NCBI GenBank assembly: GCA_019413955.1
Contig: DXMX01000001.1
Coordinates: 1-30,833, forward strand
Source of the DNA: Collinsella sp.
GTDB lineage: Bacteria > Actinomycetota > Coriobacteriia > Coriobacteriales > Coriobacteriaceae
Direction: 5' to 3'
DNA: 30,833 bases
The notes below the pieces were generated by a model. The model did no database searches, was not told where the DNA came from, and worked only from the letters and a program-made list of their open reading frames with translations. Shown here piece after piece: positions 1 through 7,420 of this stretch; within the stretch, counting starts at the first letter, position 1, and every line of letters starts with the position of its first letter. Made by a program: the position numbers and the translations under genes.

Positions 1-274
1 CGGAGGGGCCCCGCGGGCGGGAATCGCGCACTCCATATTTTGTTCACAAATGAATAGATCCCTCAGTCGCGTCACTGAGGTTAAAACTGAAGTATTGGCT
101 TCTGATATTGGCGATGACCAGCTGTTTTACGAGTATTGAGACATCGGTCATCTCTGGAGCGCTACTTTACTCCAAAGGCATCAGCTATTTGTTTCCCATC
201 GGTAAAAGGCGGGTTTTGTTCGCCAAGCGTTCTTATATATAGATAGATACGGGTTCGAACCCATGAAAGGGCGA
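1..274. other. AT-rich non-coding stretch left of tRNA-Lys
   Basis: The first 40 bases are very GC-rich; from about 41 to 280 the sequence becomes clearly AT-rich compared with the rest of the window. A hairpin with a 7-bp stem (61-67 with 74-80) is visible but has no U-tract. One plus-strand frame is open from the left edge to a TGA at 137-139 and contains an ATG at 50. It could be the end of a gene outside the window, but there is no ribosome binding site before that ATG and no recognisable protein. A 12-bp palindrome GGGTTCGAACCC at 251-262 looks like a tRNA T-loop, without the rest of a tRNA around it. I see no supported gene here. Confidence 0.4.
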
Positions 275-305
275 CAAAAAAGACGGCCAACCGAAGTTGA
301 CCGTC
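275..305 (-). terminator. Intrinsic terminator of tRNA-Lys
   Basis: Read on the minus strand, a 10-bp stem (296-305 with 282-291, one G-U pair) closes a UUCG tetraloop and is followed directly by a run of six T. This is a textbook rho-independent terminator. It lies about 15 bases beyond the 3' end of tRNA-Lys and so ends a monocistronic tRNA transcript. Confidence 0.85.
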
Positions 306-320
306 TCAACAATCTTTGGG

Positions 321-393
321 TGGGCCGTCAGGGGTTCGAACCCTGGACCTTGGGATTAAAAGTCCCCTGCTCTGCCAGCTGAGCTAACGGCCC
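321..393 (-). tRNA. tRNA-Lys (anticodon UUU)
   Basis: The reverse complement folds as a complete cloverleaf. The 7-bp acceptor stem (GGGCCGT with ACGGCCC) is followed by a D-arm with AGCTCAGCTGGCAGAGC, an anticodon arm GGGGACTTTTAATCCC with UUU in the loop, and a T-arm CAGGG-TTCGAAC-CCCTG. The discriminator base is A. The CCA end is not encoded, since the next bases read CCC, so CCA would be added by the nucleotidyltransferase. A -10/-35 promoter lies just upstream and a strong terminator just downstream, so it is probably a single-gene transcript. Confidence 0.95.
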
Positions 394-402
394 GCGGGTG
401 GC

Positions 403-431
403 ATTGTACCACGGTCTGGGACTATTCCCAA
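403..431 (-). promoter_or_regulatory. Putative sigma-70 promoter of tRNA-Lys
   Basis: On the minus strand there is a -10 TACAAT (403-408) and a -35 TTGGGA (426-431) separated by 17 bases. Transcription would start a few bases before the tRNA 5' end at 393. The -35 overlaps the stop codon of the upstream aminopeptidase gene. This is pattern-based only. Confidence 0.6.
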
Positions 432-1702
432 CTCCATTGGCCGTTCTGGAAAATCACAACTTCACGTCCATCAGGCGTAATGCCCGTAATATCGATGTCG
501 TCCGTGCCGATCATAAAATCGACGTGCGTGCTCGAGACGTTAACGCCATGCTCCAGGAGCTCCTCCTTGGACATGTCATACCCACCCTCGATGCATTCGG
601 GGAAACCGACACCTAGCGCGAGATGGCAGCTAGCGTTCTCGTCATAGAGCGTGTCATAGAACAGAACGCCGCTTTCGCGGATCGGAGTGTTCTTGGAAAT
701 GAGCGCGACCTCGCCCAGATGAGCGGCACCTTCATCGGTGTCAATAATGCTCGCAAGCGTTGCCTTGCCCACGCGGGCGTCGTAGTCCACCACGCGGCCG
801 CCCTCGAACTTAATCCAAAAATCTTCGACTTTATTGCCGTGGTGGATGAGCGGCATGGCCGAGTACACGATACCGTCGGCGCGCATGCGATCGGGCGAGG
901 TGAAGACTTCCTCGGTGGGAATGTTGGGGAAGAAGGGGTGTCCATCGGGCGTCTTGCCCTTGCCGCCGGCCCACTCGTGACCCTTCGTCATGCCAATCGT
1001 CAGATCGGTTCCATTTGCCGCGGTGTAATGCAAGTAGTCGAAACGATTGTCGTTCAGGAAACGCAGGTTCTTTTCGAATGCGGCGTCATGGAGTTCCCAG
1101 TCGCTCTCCGGGTCCTGGCCATCGGCGCGCGCGGTGTGCAGAATCGCATTCCACAGTTTATAGATTGCAACCTCATCGGCGTCTCCTGGGAACACCTCGT
1201 GCGCCCAAGCCACGACCGGAGCGCCGGCGATGCACCACGGATTGATGTTGTAATCCAGTCCACGGCGGAAAACTTTGCACTGCGTATTCCTCGCCTTTGA
1301 TGCCGCGGCCGGCTTGGCTGGATCGATGCCCTTGAGGGCCGCAGGATCCGCACCTTCGATAAAGACAAAGCAGGCACCATCCTGGGCCAAGGAATCCAGC
1401 TGCATGCGCCTCCACTCGGGTGTCTGCTCAAAATAGCTTTTCTCGACATGCTCGTACGTGAGCCTCGTCACGGCATCATCGGCCCAAATGACCGTCACGT
1501 GGCCGGCGGCGGCAGCATAGGCCTCCGCGACCACCACGCGCGCAAACGGCGCGCACTCGACCGGAGACTGAACGACGACCTCCTGGCCGGGCTTGACGTT
1601 TACGCCCTTGCGGACGACCAGGCGCGCGTAGTTTTTAATCTTGGGCTCCAGGGCCTTCATGCCCTCCAGAGCCTCTTCGACCGTCAGGGCAGCTCGAATC
1701 AT
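422..1702 (-). CDS. M29-family metallo-aminopeptidase (AmpS/PepS-like)
   Basis: The protein resembles the M29 family, cytoplasmic aminopeptidases using two metal ions to release N-terminal amino acids from peptides. It is about 426 residues, near the usual 400-415. Family motifs are visible: NIPTEEVFTSPD near the middle, supplying the glutamate region, ASCHLALG with a metal-site histidine, and STHVDFMIGTDDIDI near the C-terminus with the final His and Asp ligands. I chose ATG 1702 because GGAG lies 7 bases before it. An in-frame ATG four codons upstream (1714) has no Shine-Dalgarno sequence. The gene follows a strong terminator, so it is probably transcribed alone. The role is inferred to be peptide turnover. 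Confidence in the family is high, in the substrate low. Confidence 0.9.
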   Translation of the reverse strand: MIRAALTVEEALEGMKALEPKIKNYARLVVRKGVNVKPGQEVVVQSPVECAPFARVVVAEAYAAAAGHVTVIWADDAVTRLTYEHVEKSYFEQTPEWRRMQLDSLAQDGACFVFIEGADPAALKGIDPAKPAAASKARNTQCKVFRRGLDYNINPWCIAGAPVVAWAHEVFPGDADEVAIYKLWNAILHTARADGQDPESDWELHDAAFEKNLRFLNDNRFDYLHYTAANGTDLTIGMTKGHEWAGGKGKTPDGHPFFPNIPTEEVFTSPDRMRADGIVYSAMPLIHHGNKVEDFWIKFEGGRVVDYDARVGKATLASIIDTDEGAAHLGEVALISKNTPIRESGVLFYDTLYDENASCHLALGVGFPECIEGGYDMSKEELLEHGVNVSSTHVDFMIGTDDIDITGITPDGREVVIFQNGQWSWE

Positions 1703-1730
1703 GTGCCACTCCATCTATCTATAGAACAGT

Positions 1731-1761
1731 AAAAAGGCGCGCCGCAAAAACGACGCGCCTT
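1731..1761 (-). terminator. Intrinsic terminator after purC/membrane-protein unit
   Basis: An 11-bp inverted repeat (1734-1744 with 1751-1761, one G-U pair) flanks a short T-rich loop. On the minus strand it is followed by TTTTT. It lies about 30 bases after the stop of the small membrane protein gene at 1792 and separates it from the aminopeptidase gene. Confidence 0.8.
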
Positions 1762-1791
1762 ATATCTTAGCGATAAGTATGTATGCAAACG

Positions 1792-2367
1792 CTACTTCTT
1801 CTTGGAGTCCTTCTGGTCCTCCTCGGCAGCCGCGCGCTCAATAAGAGCGTTGAGCTTGTTCTCGGACATGCCCTCGGCCTGCGCGCGGTACATGTTGCGC
1901 AAGGGACGAATACGAGCGAAGTCGTAGATAAAGTCACCTAGGATGATGACATAGGACAAAACGATGCCGACCATCTGGACAGGGCTGGACACCATGCCAG
2001 CGGGAGCGAAGTACAGCGAGGCCCAAATTGCCACGACGAGCACCATGCCAATGGCGAGCACAATCCACCAGATGCGACGGCGCTTGGTGTAGTCCTCGTC
2101 CTGCTTGAGGAGGATATTCGACACCGTATAGATGCGGTCCTCCTTGGCGCGCTGCTTGGCCTTGCGGGCGCGCTTCTCCTCTTTAGAGAGGCCCTCGAGG
2201 TTCTCGCCCTTCTCGAGCTCTTTGCGGCGTGCCTTAGACGAAGCCGGCACGATGCGAACGGAGCTCGCTGCTTGGCGGGCGGGCTTAGCAGATGCGGCAG
2301 ACTTGCGCGCAACCCCGGTAACTTCGTGGGATTGCGTGCGCTTGTTCGTGGCGCTACGGGTACTCAC
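1792..2367 (-). CDS. Two-TM membrane protein with basic N-terminal domain, unknown function
   Basis: I do not recognise a characterised family. The 191-residue protein has a strongly basic, Ala/Ser/Lys-rich and probably disordered N-terminus (about 1-95, with a charged KEEKRARKAKQRAKE stretch). Two predicted membrane helices follow (about 99-121 and 130-150), then a basic/acidic tail ending in lysines. The start is a GTG immediately after the purC TAA, with GGAG nine bases upstream inside the end of purC. It is therefore almost certainly co-transcribed and translationally coupled with purC. A strong terminator follows. Physical coupling to a purine gene does not by itself show a role in purine metabolism. 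It resembles many small actinobacterial DUF3043-like membrane proteins in layout, but that match is a guess. Confidence 0.75.
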   Translation of the reverse strand: MSTRSATNKRTQSHEVTGVARKSAASAKPARQAASSVRIVPASSKARRKELEKGENLEGLSKEEKRARKAKQRAKEDRIYTVSNILLKQDEDYTKRRRIWWIVLAIGMVLVVAIWASLYFAPAGMVSSPVQMVGIVLSYVIILGDFIYDFARIRPLRNMYRAQAEGMSENKLNALIERAAAEEDQKDSKKK

Positions 2368-3255
2368 TTATGCGTTCTCCTTCATGCTTGTGAACTGGGA
2401 GCCGGTGATGATCTGGAAGGCCTCGCGATAGCGCTCGGACGTGCCATCGATGACCTCGGCGGGCAGGTGCGGGGTCTCCCCCGTCATATCCCAGTTGGCC
2501 TTGAGCCAATTGCGGACGAATTGCTTGTCGTAGCTAGGCTGGATCTTGCCCTCCTCGTAGCTGGCAGCAGGCCAGAAACGGCTGGAGTCGGGCGTGAGGC
2601 ACTCGTCGATCAGCGTGACCTTGCCATCAATAACACCAAACTCGAACTTGGTGTCGGCAATGATGATGCCACGGGTCGCGGCGTACTCGGCAGCGGCCTT
2701 GTAGATCTTGAGGGAAAGGTCACGAATCTGCGTGGCGATGTCCTCGCCCACGATCTCGCAGCAACGCTCGAACGAGATGTTCTCGTCGTGGTCACCGATC
2801 TCGGCCTTCGTGGACGGCGTGAACAACGGCTCGGGAAGCTTGGAAGCCTCGGTCAGGCCCTCAGGCAGCTGGATGCCGCAGACGGTGCCGTTCTCGTCGT
2901 AGGTCTTCTTGCCCGAACCGGTCAGATAGCCGCGGACGATGCACTCGATAGGAATCGTCTGGGCCTTCTTAACCAGCATGGCGCGGCCAGCGAGGTAGTC
3001 ACGATACTCAGCAAACTCCTCGGGGAAATCCGCCGGGTCGATGGAAACGAGATGGTTGGGGACGATGTCGGCAAACTTATCGAACCAGAATGCCGAGATG
3101 CGATTGAGCACCTCTCCCTTAAACGGAATCTCGTCGGGAAGAATGAAGTCGAACGCAGAAATGCGGTCGGTGGCGACCATCAGCAGGTTTTCACCGGCAT
3201 CGTAAATATCACGAACCTTGCCACGGGAATCCGGACGACGCTCCATCGTTGTCAC
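2368..3255 (-). CDS. purC: SAICAR synthase (phosphoribosylaminoimidazole-succinocarboxamide synthase)
   Basis: PurC joins CAIR and aspartate using ATP to give SAICAR in de novo purine synthesis. The sequence shows the family hallmarks in order: RGKVRDIYD near the N-terminus (nucleotide-binding strand), MVATDRISAFDF, the CIVRGYLTGSG loop, and LIDECLTPDSSRFWP near the C-terminus. At about 295 residues it matches the longer PurC subtype rather than the ~240-residue form. The earliest in-frame GTG (3264) overlaps the Shine-Dalgarno sequence. GTG 3255 sits 8 bases after GGAG and is the better start. The downstream membrane-protein gene is coupled to it. The next de novo pathway gene in the window, purB, is about 4 kb away and not in the same operon. 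Confidence 0.95.
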   Translation of the reverse strand: MTTMERRPDSRGKVRDIYDAGENLLMVATDRISAFDFILPDEIPFKGEVLNRISAFWFDKFADIVPNHLVSIDPADFPEEFAEYRDYLAGRAMLVKKAQTIPIECIVRGYLTGSGKKTYDENGTVCGIQLPEGLTEASKLPEPLFTPSTKAEIGDHDENISFERCCEIVGEDIATQIRDLSLKIYKAAAEYAATRGIIIADTKFEFGVIDGKVTLIDECLTPDSSRFWPAASYEEGKIQPSYDKQFVRNWLKANWDMTGETPHLPAEVIDGTSERYREAFQIITGSQFTSMKENA

Positions 3256-3286
3256 GTGAGTCACTCCTTACCTAAATACGACAGAA

Positions 3287-3306
3287 ATGCGGGTTCTTTC
3301 CCGCAT
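3287..3306 (-). terminator. Possible terminator/hairpin after histidine kinase gene
   Basis: A perfect 7-bp stem (3287-3293 with 3300-3306) with a 6-base loop is followed on the minus strand by TTCTGT, and on the plus strand by GTTTT. The U-tract is weak, so this may be a partial terminator between the histidine kinase and purC. No other terminator is visible between them. Confidence 0.4.
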
Positions 3307-3364
3307 GTTTTCGCAAACTCGGAGCGGCAGGGACGCGGCCCCTCCTTCACCGAATAGCGAAAAG

Positions 3365-4930
3365 CTAGTGCTCCATTGTAGTAGATGCCGCGTCTGCCGT
3401 GTGCTCGCGGGGCAGATGAATTGTAAAAGTCGTACCCTTTCCAAGCTCCGACTCCACGGATATGTAGCCATGGTGACGCTCGACAATCTGCTTGGTCACG
3501 GCGAGGCCGACGCCCAGGCCGCCAGCTTCGCGGGCGCGGCTGGCATCGGCGCGCCAAAACCGCCCGAAAATGCGCGACAGATCGTCCTTGGCAATACCGA
3601 TGCCGGTATCAGAAACGGCAATGCTGACGTGCCTGCGGTCACTGAGCACCGACACCACGACCCAACCGCCCTCGGGGGTGTAGCGCATGGCGTTGCTCAT
3701 GAGGTTGATAACACATTGCGTGATCATGTCGGGATCTGCCTCGACAACGTCATCGTGGCCCTGCGTCTCATCTGCAAAGCGCAAACGCAGGTCACGGTCG
3801 GCAAACAGGCGCTCCTGGCCATTCACAATCGATCGCACGAACGGAACCATGTCCACCGGTTCTAGATTGAGCGGAGCCGTGCTGTTTTCCATACGCGATA
3901 GGTCGAGCATCTGCTGCACCAGACGAGCCAGGCGACGCGTCTCGGAAGCAACGGTCTCCAAATGCTCATCGTCGGTGGGATACACGCCATCCTGCATGGC
4001 CTCGACCGTTGCGAGCATGGCCATAAGCGGCGTGCGAAGCTCGTGTGCAACGTCTGAGGTCAGGCGCTTCTCGTGTTTCATATCCTTCTCGAGCGAAGTG
4101 GCCATCTCATCGAAGGTCTCACCCAGCTGATCGATCTCGTCATCACCGCGCAGTCCCGTGCGAGCCGACAGGTCGCCGTCACGGATTTGCTTTGCGGTAC
4201 TGGTGATGCGATGAATCGGCTTGGTGAGCATGCGCGACACGAGCGATCCGATAACGACCGAAATGCAGATTGCAACAACCGCGGCGAGGGCCATGGCGTT
4301 AAAGGTCTTCCCCCTAAACGCAGAGTCCGCCTTGGTGAGCAGAGCGTCGGAGCCGATGGCCCACAGCTTTACCTGTCCGACATGCTCGCCGGAAGACGTT
4401 ACAATCTCGACGTTAGCAACGCTATCGGAGTCGGTTGGAGCAGACGAGACCGGGCTATGCGATGCCCTCTTGCCGCTCGTGTCGTCGGTCGTAGCCTGGT
4501 TTTCGCGTACATCGGCGGTGGCGCTTGCCGAGGGCCAGGAATCGTCATAAACGATCACGCCCTTTTTATTGACGACCTGCATGCCCAGATCGTCGGAAAC
4601 CAAACTCGACGTTGCGACCGTGCGCAGTTCTCCCGCGGTCCAAGAGCCGTTTTCCTCATATGAGGTCGCCAACTTCTCGGCAGCGGAATTTGCGATTTCG
4701 ACGATATTGGAGCGTGTGTAATCCGAAAAGACCGTGCCCCACACAACAGAGACAACGCCCACCAGCACCAATACTGTCATGAGCGATGTCAGAGCAAAAG
4801 CAAGTGCCATGCGCGAGGGATAGCTCATCGTTGGCCGTGAATCGGAACGAGGCGTGTTCCAACTAGCCTTGGAACCCGCCTCGCTCTCCTGCTTGTGCTT
4901 TTGTCCGATTTCAAAGCGCGCAGGTGTCAT
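3365..4930 (-). CDS. Sensor histidine kinase (HAMP, HisKA, HATPase)
   Basis: This 521-residue inner-membrane sensor has a 40-residue cytoplasmic N-terminus and TM1 (about 41-67). An extracellular sensor domain (about 68-208) follows, with an unusual Ser/Thr/Asp-rich low-complexity stretch at about 133-172. TM2 (about 210-234) leads into HAMP (about 235-287). The H-box LTSDVAHELRTPL places the phospho-acceptor at His296. The ATPase domain has an N-box NLMSNAMRY (409-417), G1 DTGIGI (441-446), F-box FGRFWR and G2 GLGVGLA (471-477), all intact. It starts 11 bases after the response regulator stop and forms a classical pair with it. The architecture resembles BaeS/ResE-type kinases. The signal is not predictable from sequence. 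Confidence 0.93.
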   Translation of the reverse strand: MTPARFEIGQKHKQESEAGSKASWNTPRSDSRPTMSYPSRMALAFALTSLMTVLVLVGVVSVVWGTVFSDYTRSNIVEIANSAAEKLATSYEENGSWTAGELRTVATSSLVSDDLGMQVVNKKGVIVYDDSWPSASATADVRENQATTDDTSGKRASHSPVSSAPTDSDSVANVEIVTSSGEHVGQVKLWAIGSDALLTKADSAFRGKTFNAMALAAVVAICISVVIGSLVSRMLTKPIHRITSTAKQIRDGDLSARTGLRGDDEIDQLGETFDEMATSLEKDMKHEKRLTSDVAHELRTPLMAMLATVEAMQDGVYPTDDEHLETVASETRRLARLVQQMLDLSRMENSTAPLNLEPVDMVPFVRSIVNGQERLFADRDLRLRFADETQGHDDVVEADPDMITQCVINLMSNAMRYTPEGGWVVVSVLSDRRHVSIAVSDTGIGIAKDDLSRIFGRFWRADASRAREAGGLGVGLAVTKQIVERHHGYISVESELGKGTTFTIHLPREHTADAASTTMEH

Positions 4931-4941
4931 ATGTGATTTCC

Positions 4942-5664
4942 CTATTTCTCGTCCGACTTATCGGTCTTGGCCGGAGCCTCGAAGCGATAGCCGACACCAT
5001 GGACGGTGTAGAGCCACTTGGGCTTCTTGGGATCATCGCCCAGCTTGGCGCGAAGATTCTTCACGTGGCTATCGATGGTGCGCTCATAGCCCTCAAAGTC
5101 ATACCCGAGCACTTTCTCGACCAGCTCCATGCGGTTATACACACGGCCGGGATGGCGGGCAAGCGTGGTGAGCAGTTTGAACTCGGAAGCCGTCAGATCG
5201 ACTTCCTTGCCCTCGACCAAGATCTTGTGGCCCGAGATATCGATGACCAGATCGCCGAAGTCGAGTACCTCGACGGCGGGCTCGTCGGCCTGATGGGCAC
5301 GGCGGAACAGAGCGCGAACGCGGGCGACGAGCTCGCGCGGCGAGAACGGCTTAATCAGATAGTCGTCGGCGCCGAGCTCAAGACCGATAATACGGTCCTC
5401 GATCTCGCCCTTAGCCGTCAGCATGATGATGGGGACATCCGAGGTATCGCGAATGGTGCGGCAAACGCGCTCGCCGGGAATCTTGGGGAGCATAAGGTCG
5501 AGCACGACCAGGTCGAACTGATGCTTCTCGAACTCCTCGATCGCGGACTGGCCGTCGCCGACGCCCACAACCCAGTAGCCTTCGCGCTCGAGATAGGCAG
5601 CGACGGCGTCACGGATTGCCTTCTCATCCTCGACCAGCAGAATCTTTTTTGCATCTGAAGCCAT
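4942..5664 (-). CDS. OmpR/PhoB-family response regulator
   Basis: This 240-residue DNA-binding response regulator is encoded directly upstream of its likely cognate kinase. The receiver domain (about 7-120) has the acidic pair E12/D13, the phosphorylated Asp56 in VVLDLMLP, Thr83 and Lys105 in LIKPF. The C-terminal winged helix (about 135-232) has the OmpR pattern, including LTASEFKLL, a recognition helix around YERTIDSHVKNLRAKL and the YTVHGVGYRFE wing. ATG 5664 was chosen because a G-rich Shine-Dalgarno (AGGGGGG) lies 7 bases upstream. The frame extends to a TTG at 5685, which would overlap that site. Targets are unknown. Autoregulation is common in this family but not shown here. Confidence 0.94.
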   Translation of the reverse strand: MASDAKKILLVEDEKAIRDAVAAYLEREGYWVVGVGDGQSAIEEFEKHQFDLVVLDLMLPKIPGERVCRTIRDTSDVPIIMLTAKGEIEDRIIGLELGADDYLIKPFSPRELVARVRALFRRAHQADEPAVEVLDFGDLVIDISGHKILVEGKEVDLTASEFKLLTTLARHPGRVYNRMELVEKVLGYDFEGYERTIDSHVKNLRAKLGDDPKKPKWLYTVHGVGYRFEAPAKTDKSDEK

Positions 5665-5719
5665 AACACGGCCCCCCTGTCTCAATTAGCTAAGAACAAG
5701 CCCATTTTAACGCACCTGA

Positions 5720-5758
5720 GCCCGCCGGATGCCGCTATGACGCGGCAGCTCGGCGGGC
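5720..5758. repeat. Long two-part hairpin upstream of the response regulator
   Basis: An 8-bp GC stem (5720-5727 with 5751-5758) encloses a second 6-bp stem (5730-5735 with 5742-5747). No U-tract follows on the minus strand, although GTTAAAAT lies just beyond. It could terminate the upstream lipoprotein transcript or act in the leader of the two-component operon. The sequence does not decide between these. Confidence 0.45.
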
Positions 5759-5817
5759 GGTACTCACAATTACAACGCGTTTATTCCCCTGTTGGCGCCT
5801 TTTTAACCCCTCTAAGC

Positions 5818-7029
5818 TTAAAGAGAGAATAGACGTGCAGTGACCGTCTCTGGTATACCCTGGCTGTTGCGCACCGTGGCGTACGTAAGGAATGAGTCCG
5901 ATTTTCCCGCCGTAGCTGGATAATCGCCATACTCCAAAGCGCGGTCGGGCGACAGCAGCGAGCCATAGGTCTTGGCAGAGGTGTCGATCAGGAAATGCGA
6001 CGCCTGTACCTTAACAAGGAATTTATTCTTCTTGCCAGCCGCACATGCGAGCGGCTCGCGGGACAGGAAGAGGTACGGCCCTCCCTCATTACCGATATAT
6101 GTGCCCATATTGCCCAGGCTGCCCACGCCACTATAGGCCGCCTCGATAGAAAACACGAAGGTATCGCCCATATATACGGCCTCGAAAGGCGAGACTGACG
6201 AGGGAAGGACTAGCTGGGCACGTTTGGTGTTGTTGCCGTCGGTCAGATCGATTGCCGTTATGCCGTAGTAGACGCCCTCGTCGTTGCGGACACGCGGCGA
6301 GATGGTCAAAATGCCGTCGCTCGCGCGCGGGGCCGATGCAAAGCGGCCCGTCGATTTCCAAATTACCTCGGCCTTGGATTCATCAAGCGAGCGACGATAG
6401 CAAAACGAATCACTACTCGTTTTATTGCCGCCTGCCGAAGGCATTTTATACCAGATGACTGATGCCCCGAACGCCGTAAACAGCGGCGGATCGTAGTCCT
6501 TGCCACCTCGATCGAGCTCAACCACGTCGCCAGAGAGCGAAGCGCCCGACAGATTTTGAGCGTAGAGCTTCCACGATGAATTGGCAAAGTTCATCTCAAC
6601 CCACGCGAATACGCCGTCGCCGGCACGGACATCGTAGAATGCATATCCCGTGCCCTCGATAGGATCCTCGATTAATGTGGTAAGCGAGCCATCGCCCAGG
6701 TTGAGCACACCGAGCGTGTTGGCGTGCAGTGCCGATGCGGGCGCCATCATTGCCGCGGCGTAATCGCCGTCGCTGTAGTACAGCAGCGTACCCAGAGGCA
6801 GCGTCCACGACGCCGCCGGCTCAAGATCGATGTCGACTGCCTCGTACTCATCCGTAATCGAGATGATTTTGGAATCATCCTTGATAACCTGCGGCTCGCC
6901 GGCGGCATCATCGCTGGTGCCCGTTTTTTTCGAGCATCCGGCAAGCACCGTGGCAGCGCCCGCGGCAGCCCCACCGAGTACAAAGCCGCGACGCGATATT
7001 CCGTTCTTGATGTGATCGGCGATACCCAT
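5818..7029 (-). CDS. Tat-exported lipoprotein, probable beta-propeller, unknown function
   Basis: The 403-residue protein begins with a twin-arginine signal (ISRRGFVLGG, Arg13-Arg14). An Ala-rich hydrophobic core follows, then a lipobox LAGC with Cys32. It should therefore be exported folded by Tat and lipid-anchored outside the membrane. The mature part has a short Ser/Asp-rich linker and then repeated beta-strand-like units (WTLPLGTLLYYSDGDY, GVFAWVEM, ASVIWYKM, DTFVFSIEAAY, SFLTYATV). This spacing is typical of a six- or seven-bladed propeller, but I cannot assign a family. Its ATG overlaps the TAA of the TSCPD gene by one base (TAATG), implying translational coupling. Exporting through Tat could mean a cofactor or fast folding; this is inference. 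Confidence 0.85.
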   Translation of the reverse strand: MGIADHIKNGISRRGFVLGGAAAGAATVLAGCSKKTGTSDDAAGEPQVIKDDSKIISITDEYEAVDIDLEPAASWTLPLGTLLYYSDGDYAAAMMAPASALHANTLGVLNLGDGSLTTLIEDPIEGTGYAFYDVRAGDGVFAWVEMNFANSSWKLYAQNLSGASLSGDVVELDRGGKDYDPPLFTAFGASVIWYKMPSAGGNKTSSDSFCYRRSLDESKAEVIWKSTGRFASAPRASDGILTISPRVRNDEGVYYGITAIDLTDGNNTKRAQLVLPSSVSPFEAVYMGDTFVFSIEAAYSGVGSLGNMGTYIGNEGGPYLFLSREPLACAAGKKNKFLVKVQASHFLIDTSAKTYGSLLSPDRALEYGDYPATAGKSDSFLTYATVRNSQGIPETVTARLFSL

Positions 7030-7292
7030 TAGGCGATCTCGGTGCGAGCGGCCTCGATAGCGCGTGTAAGCTGGTCGGCGCAGGAGGTCTTTTTCATACC
7101 GCAGGTATTACCGGCGAGAACCTCGATTACGCGATCGGCAGGAGCGCCCTCGACCAGCTTGGAGATAGCCTTGAGATTGCCGTCGCAGCCGCCGGTAAAC
7201 TCAACGCCCATCACCTTGTTGCCGTCATCGGAAAGATCAAGGTGAATATTGCGAGCACACACGCCCTGAGGCTTGTAATCAAACGAAATCAT
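7029..7292 (-). CDS. TSCPD-domain protein (TIGR03905-like)
   Basis: This small 87-residue cytoplasmic protein resembles the TSCPD domain. That domain also occurs at the C-terminus of some B12-dependent ribonucleotide reductases and as stand-alone proteins. Visible features are GVCARNIHLDL near the start, TGGCDGNLKAISKLVEG in the middle, and GNTCGMKKTSCADQL near the end. The four cysteines could bind metal. The biochemical role of stand-alone versions is not established. It is the first gene of a two-gene unit with the Tat lipoprotein, which starts on its stop codon. Confidence 0.85.
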   Translation of the reverse strand: MISFDYKPQGVCARNIHLDLSDDGNKVMGVEFTGGCDGNLKAISKLVEGAPADRVIEVLAGNTCGMKKTSCADQLTRAIEAARTEIA

Positions 7293-7356
7293 GCGATCCC
7301 CTCTCAGAATGTTATTCGAGACGACTATTATCCCCGTCTTTCCCTAAATGCAACGA

Positions 7357-7394
7357 GGCGCTTTGCCGGCAACACACATTACCAGCAAAGCGCC
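7357..7394. terminator. Hairpin downstream of purB, possible terminator
   Basis: A 10-bp stem (7357-7366 with 7385-7394) with a partly paired 18-base loop lies 27 bases after the purB stop. On the minus strand the CTTTTTA run precedes the stem rather than following it, so classical intrinsic termination is uncertain. On the plus strand it is followed by CTAAAAAG, not a U-tract. It may protect the 3' end or stall transcription. Confidence 0.45.
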
Positions 7395-7420
7395 CTAAAA
7401 AGCTAACGTTATGCCCGAAC

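Noticed and set aside
251..262. GGGTTCGAACCC as a second tRNA left of tRNA-Lys
   Set aside because: Only the T-loop-like palindrome is present. The T-stem does not extend and no anticodon or acceptor arms are found on either strand.
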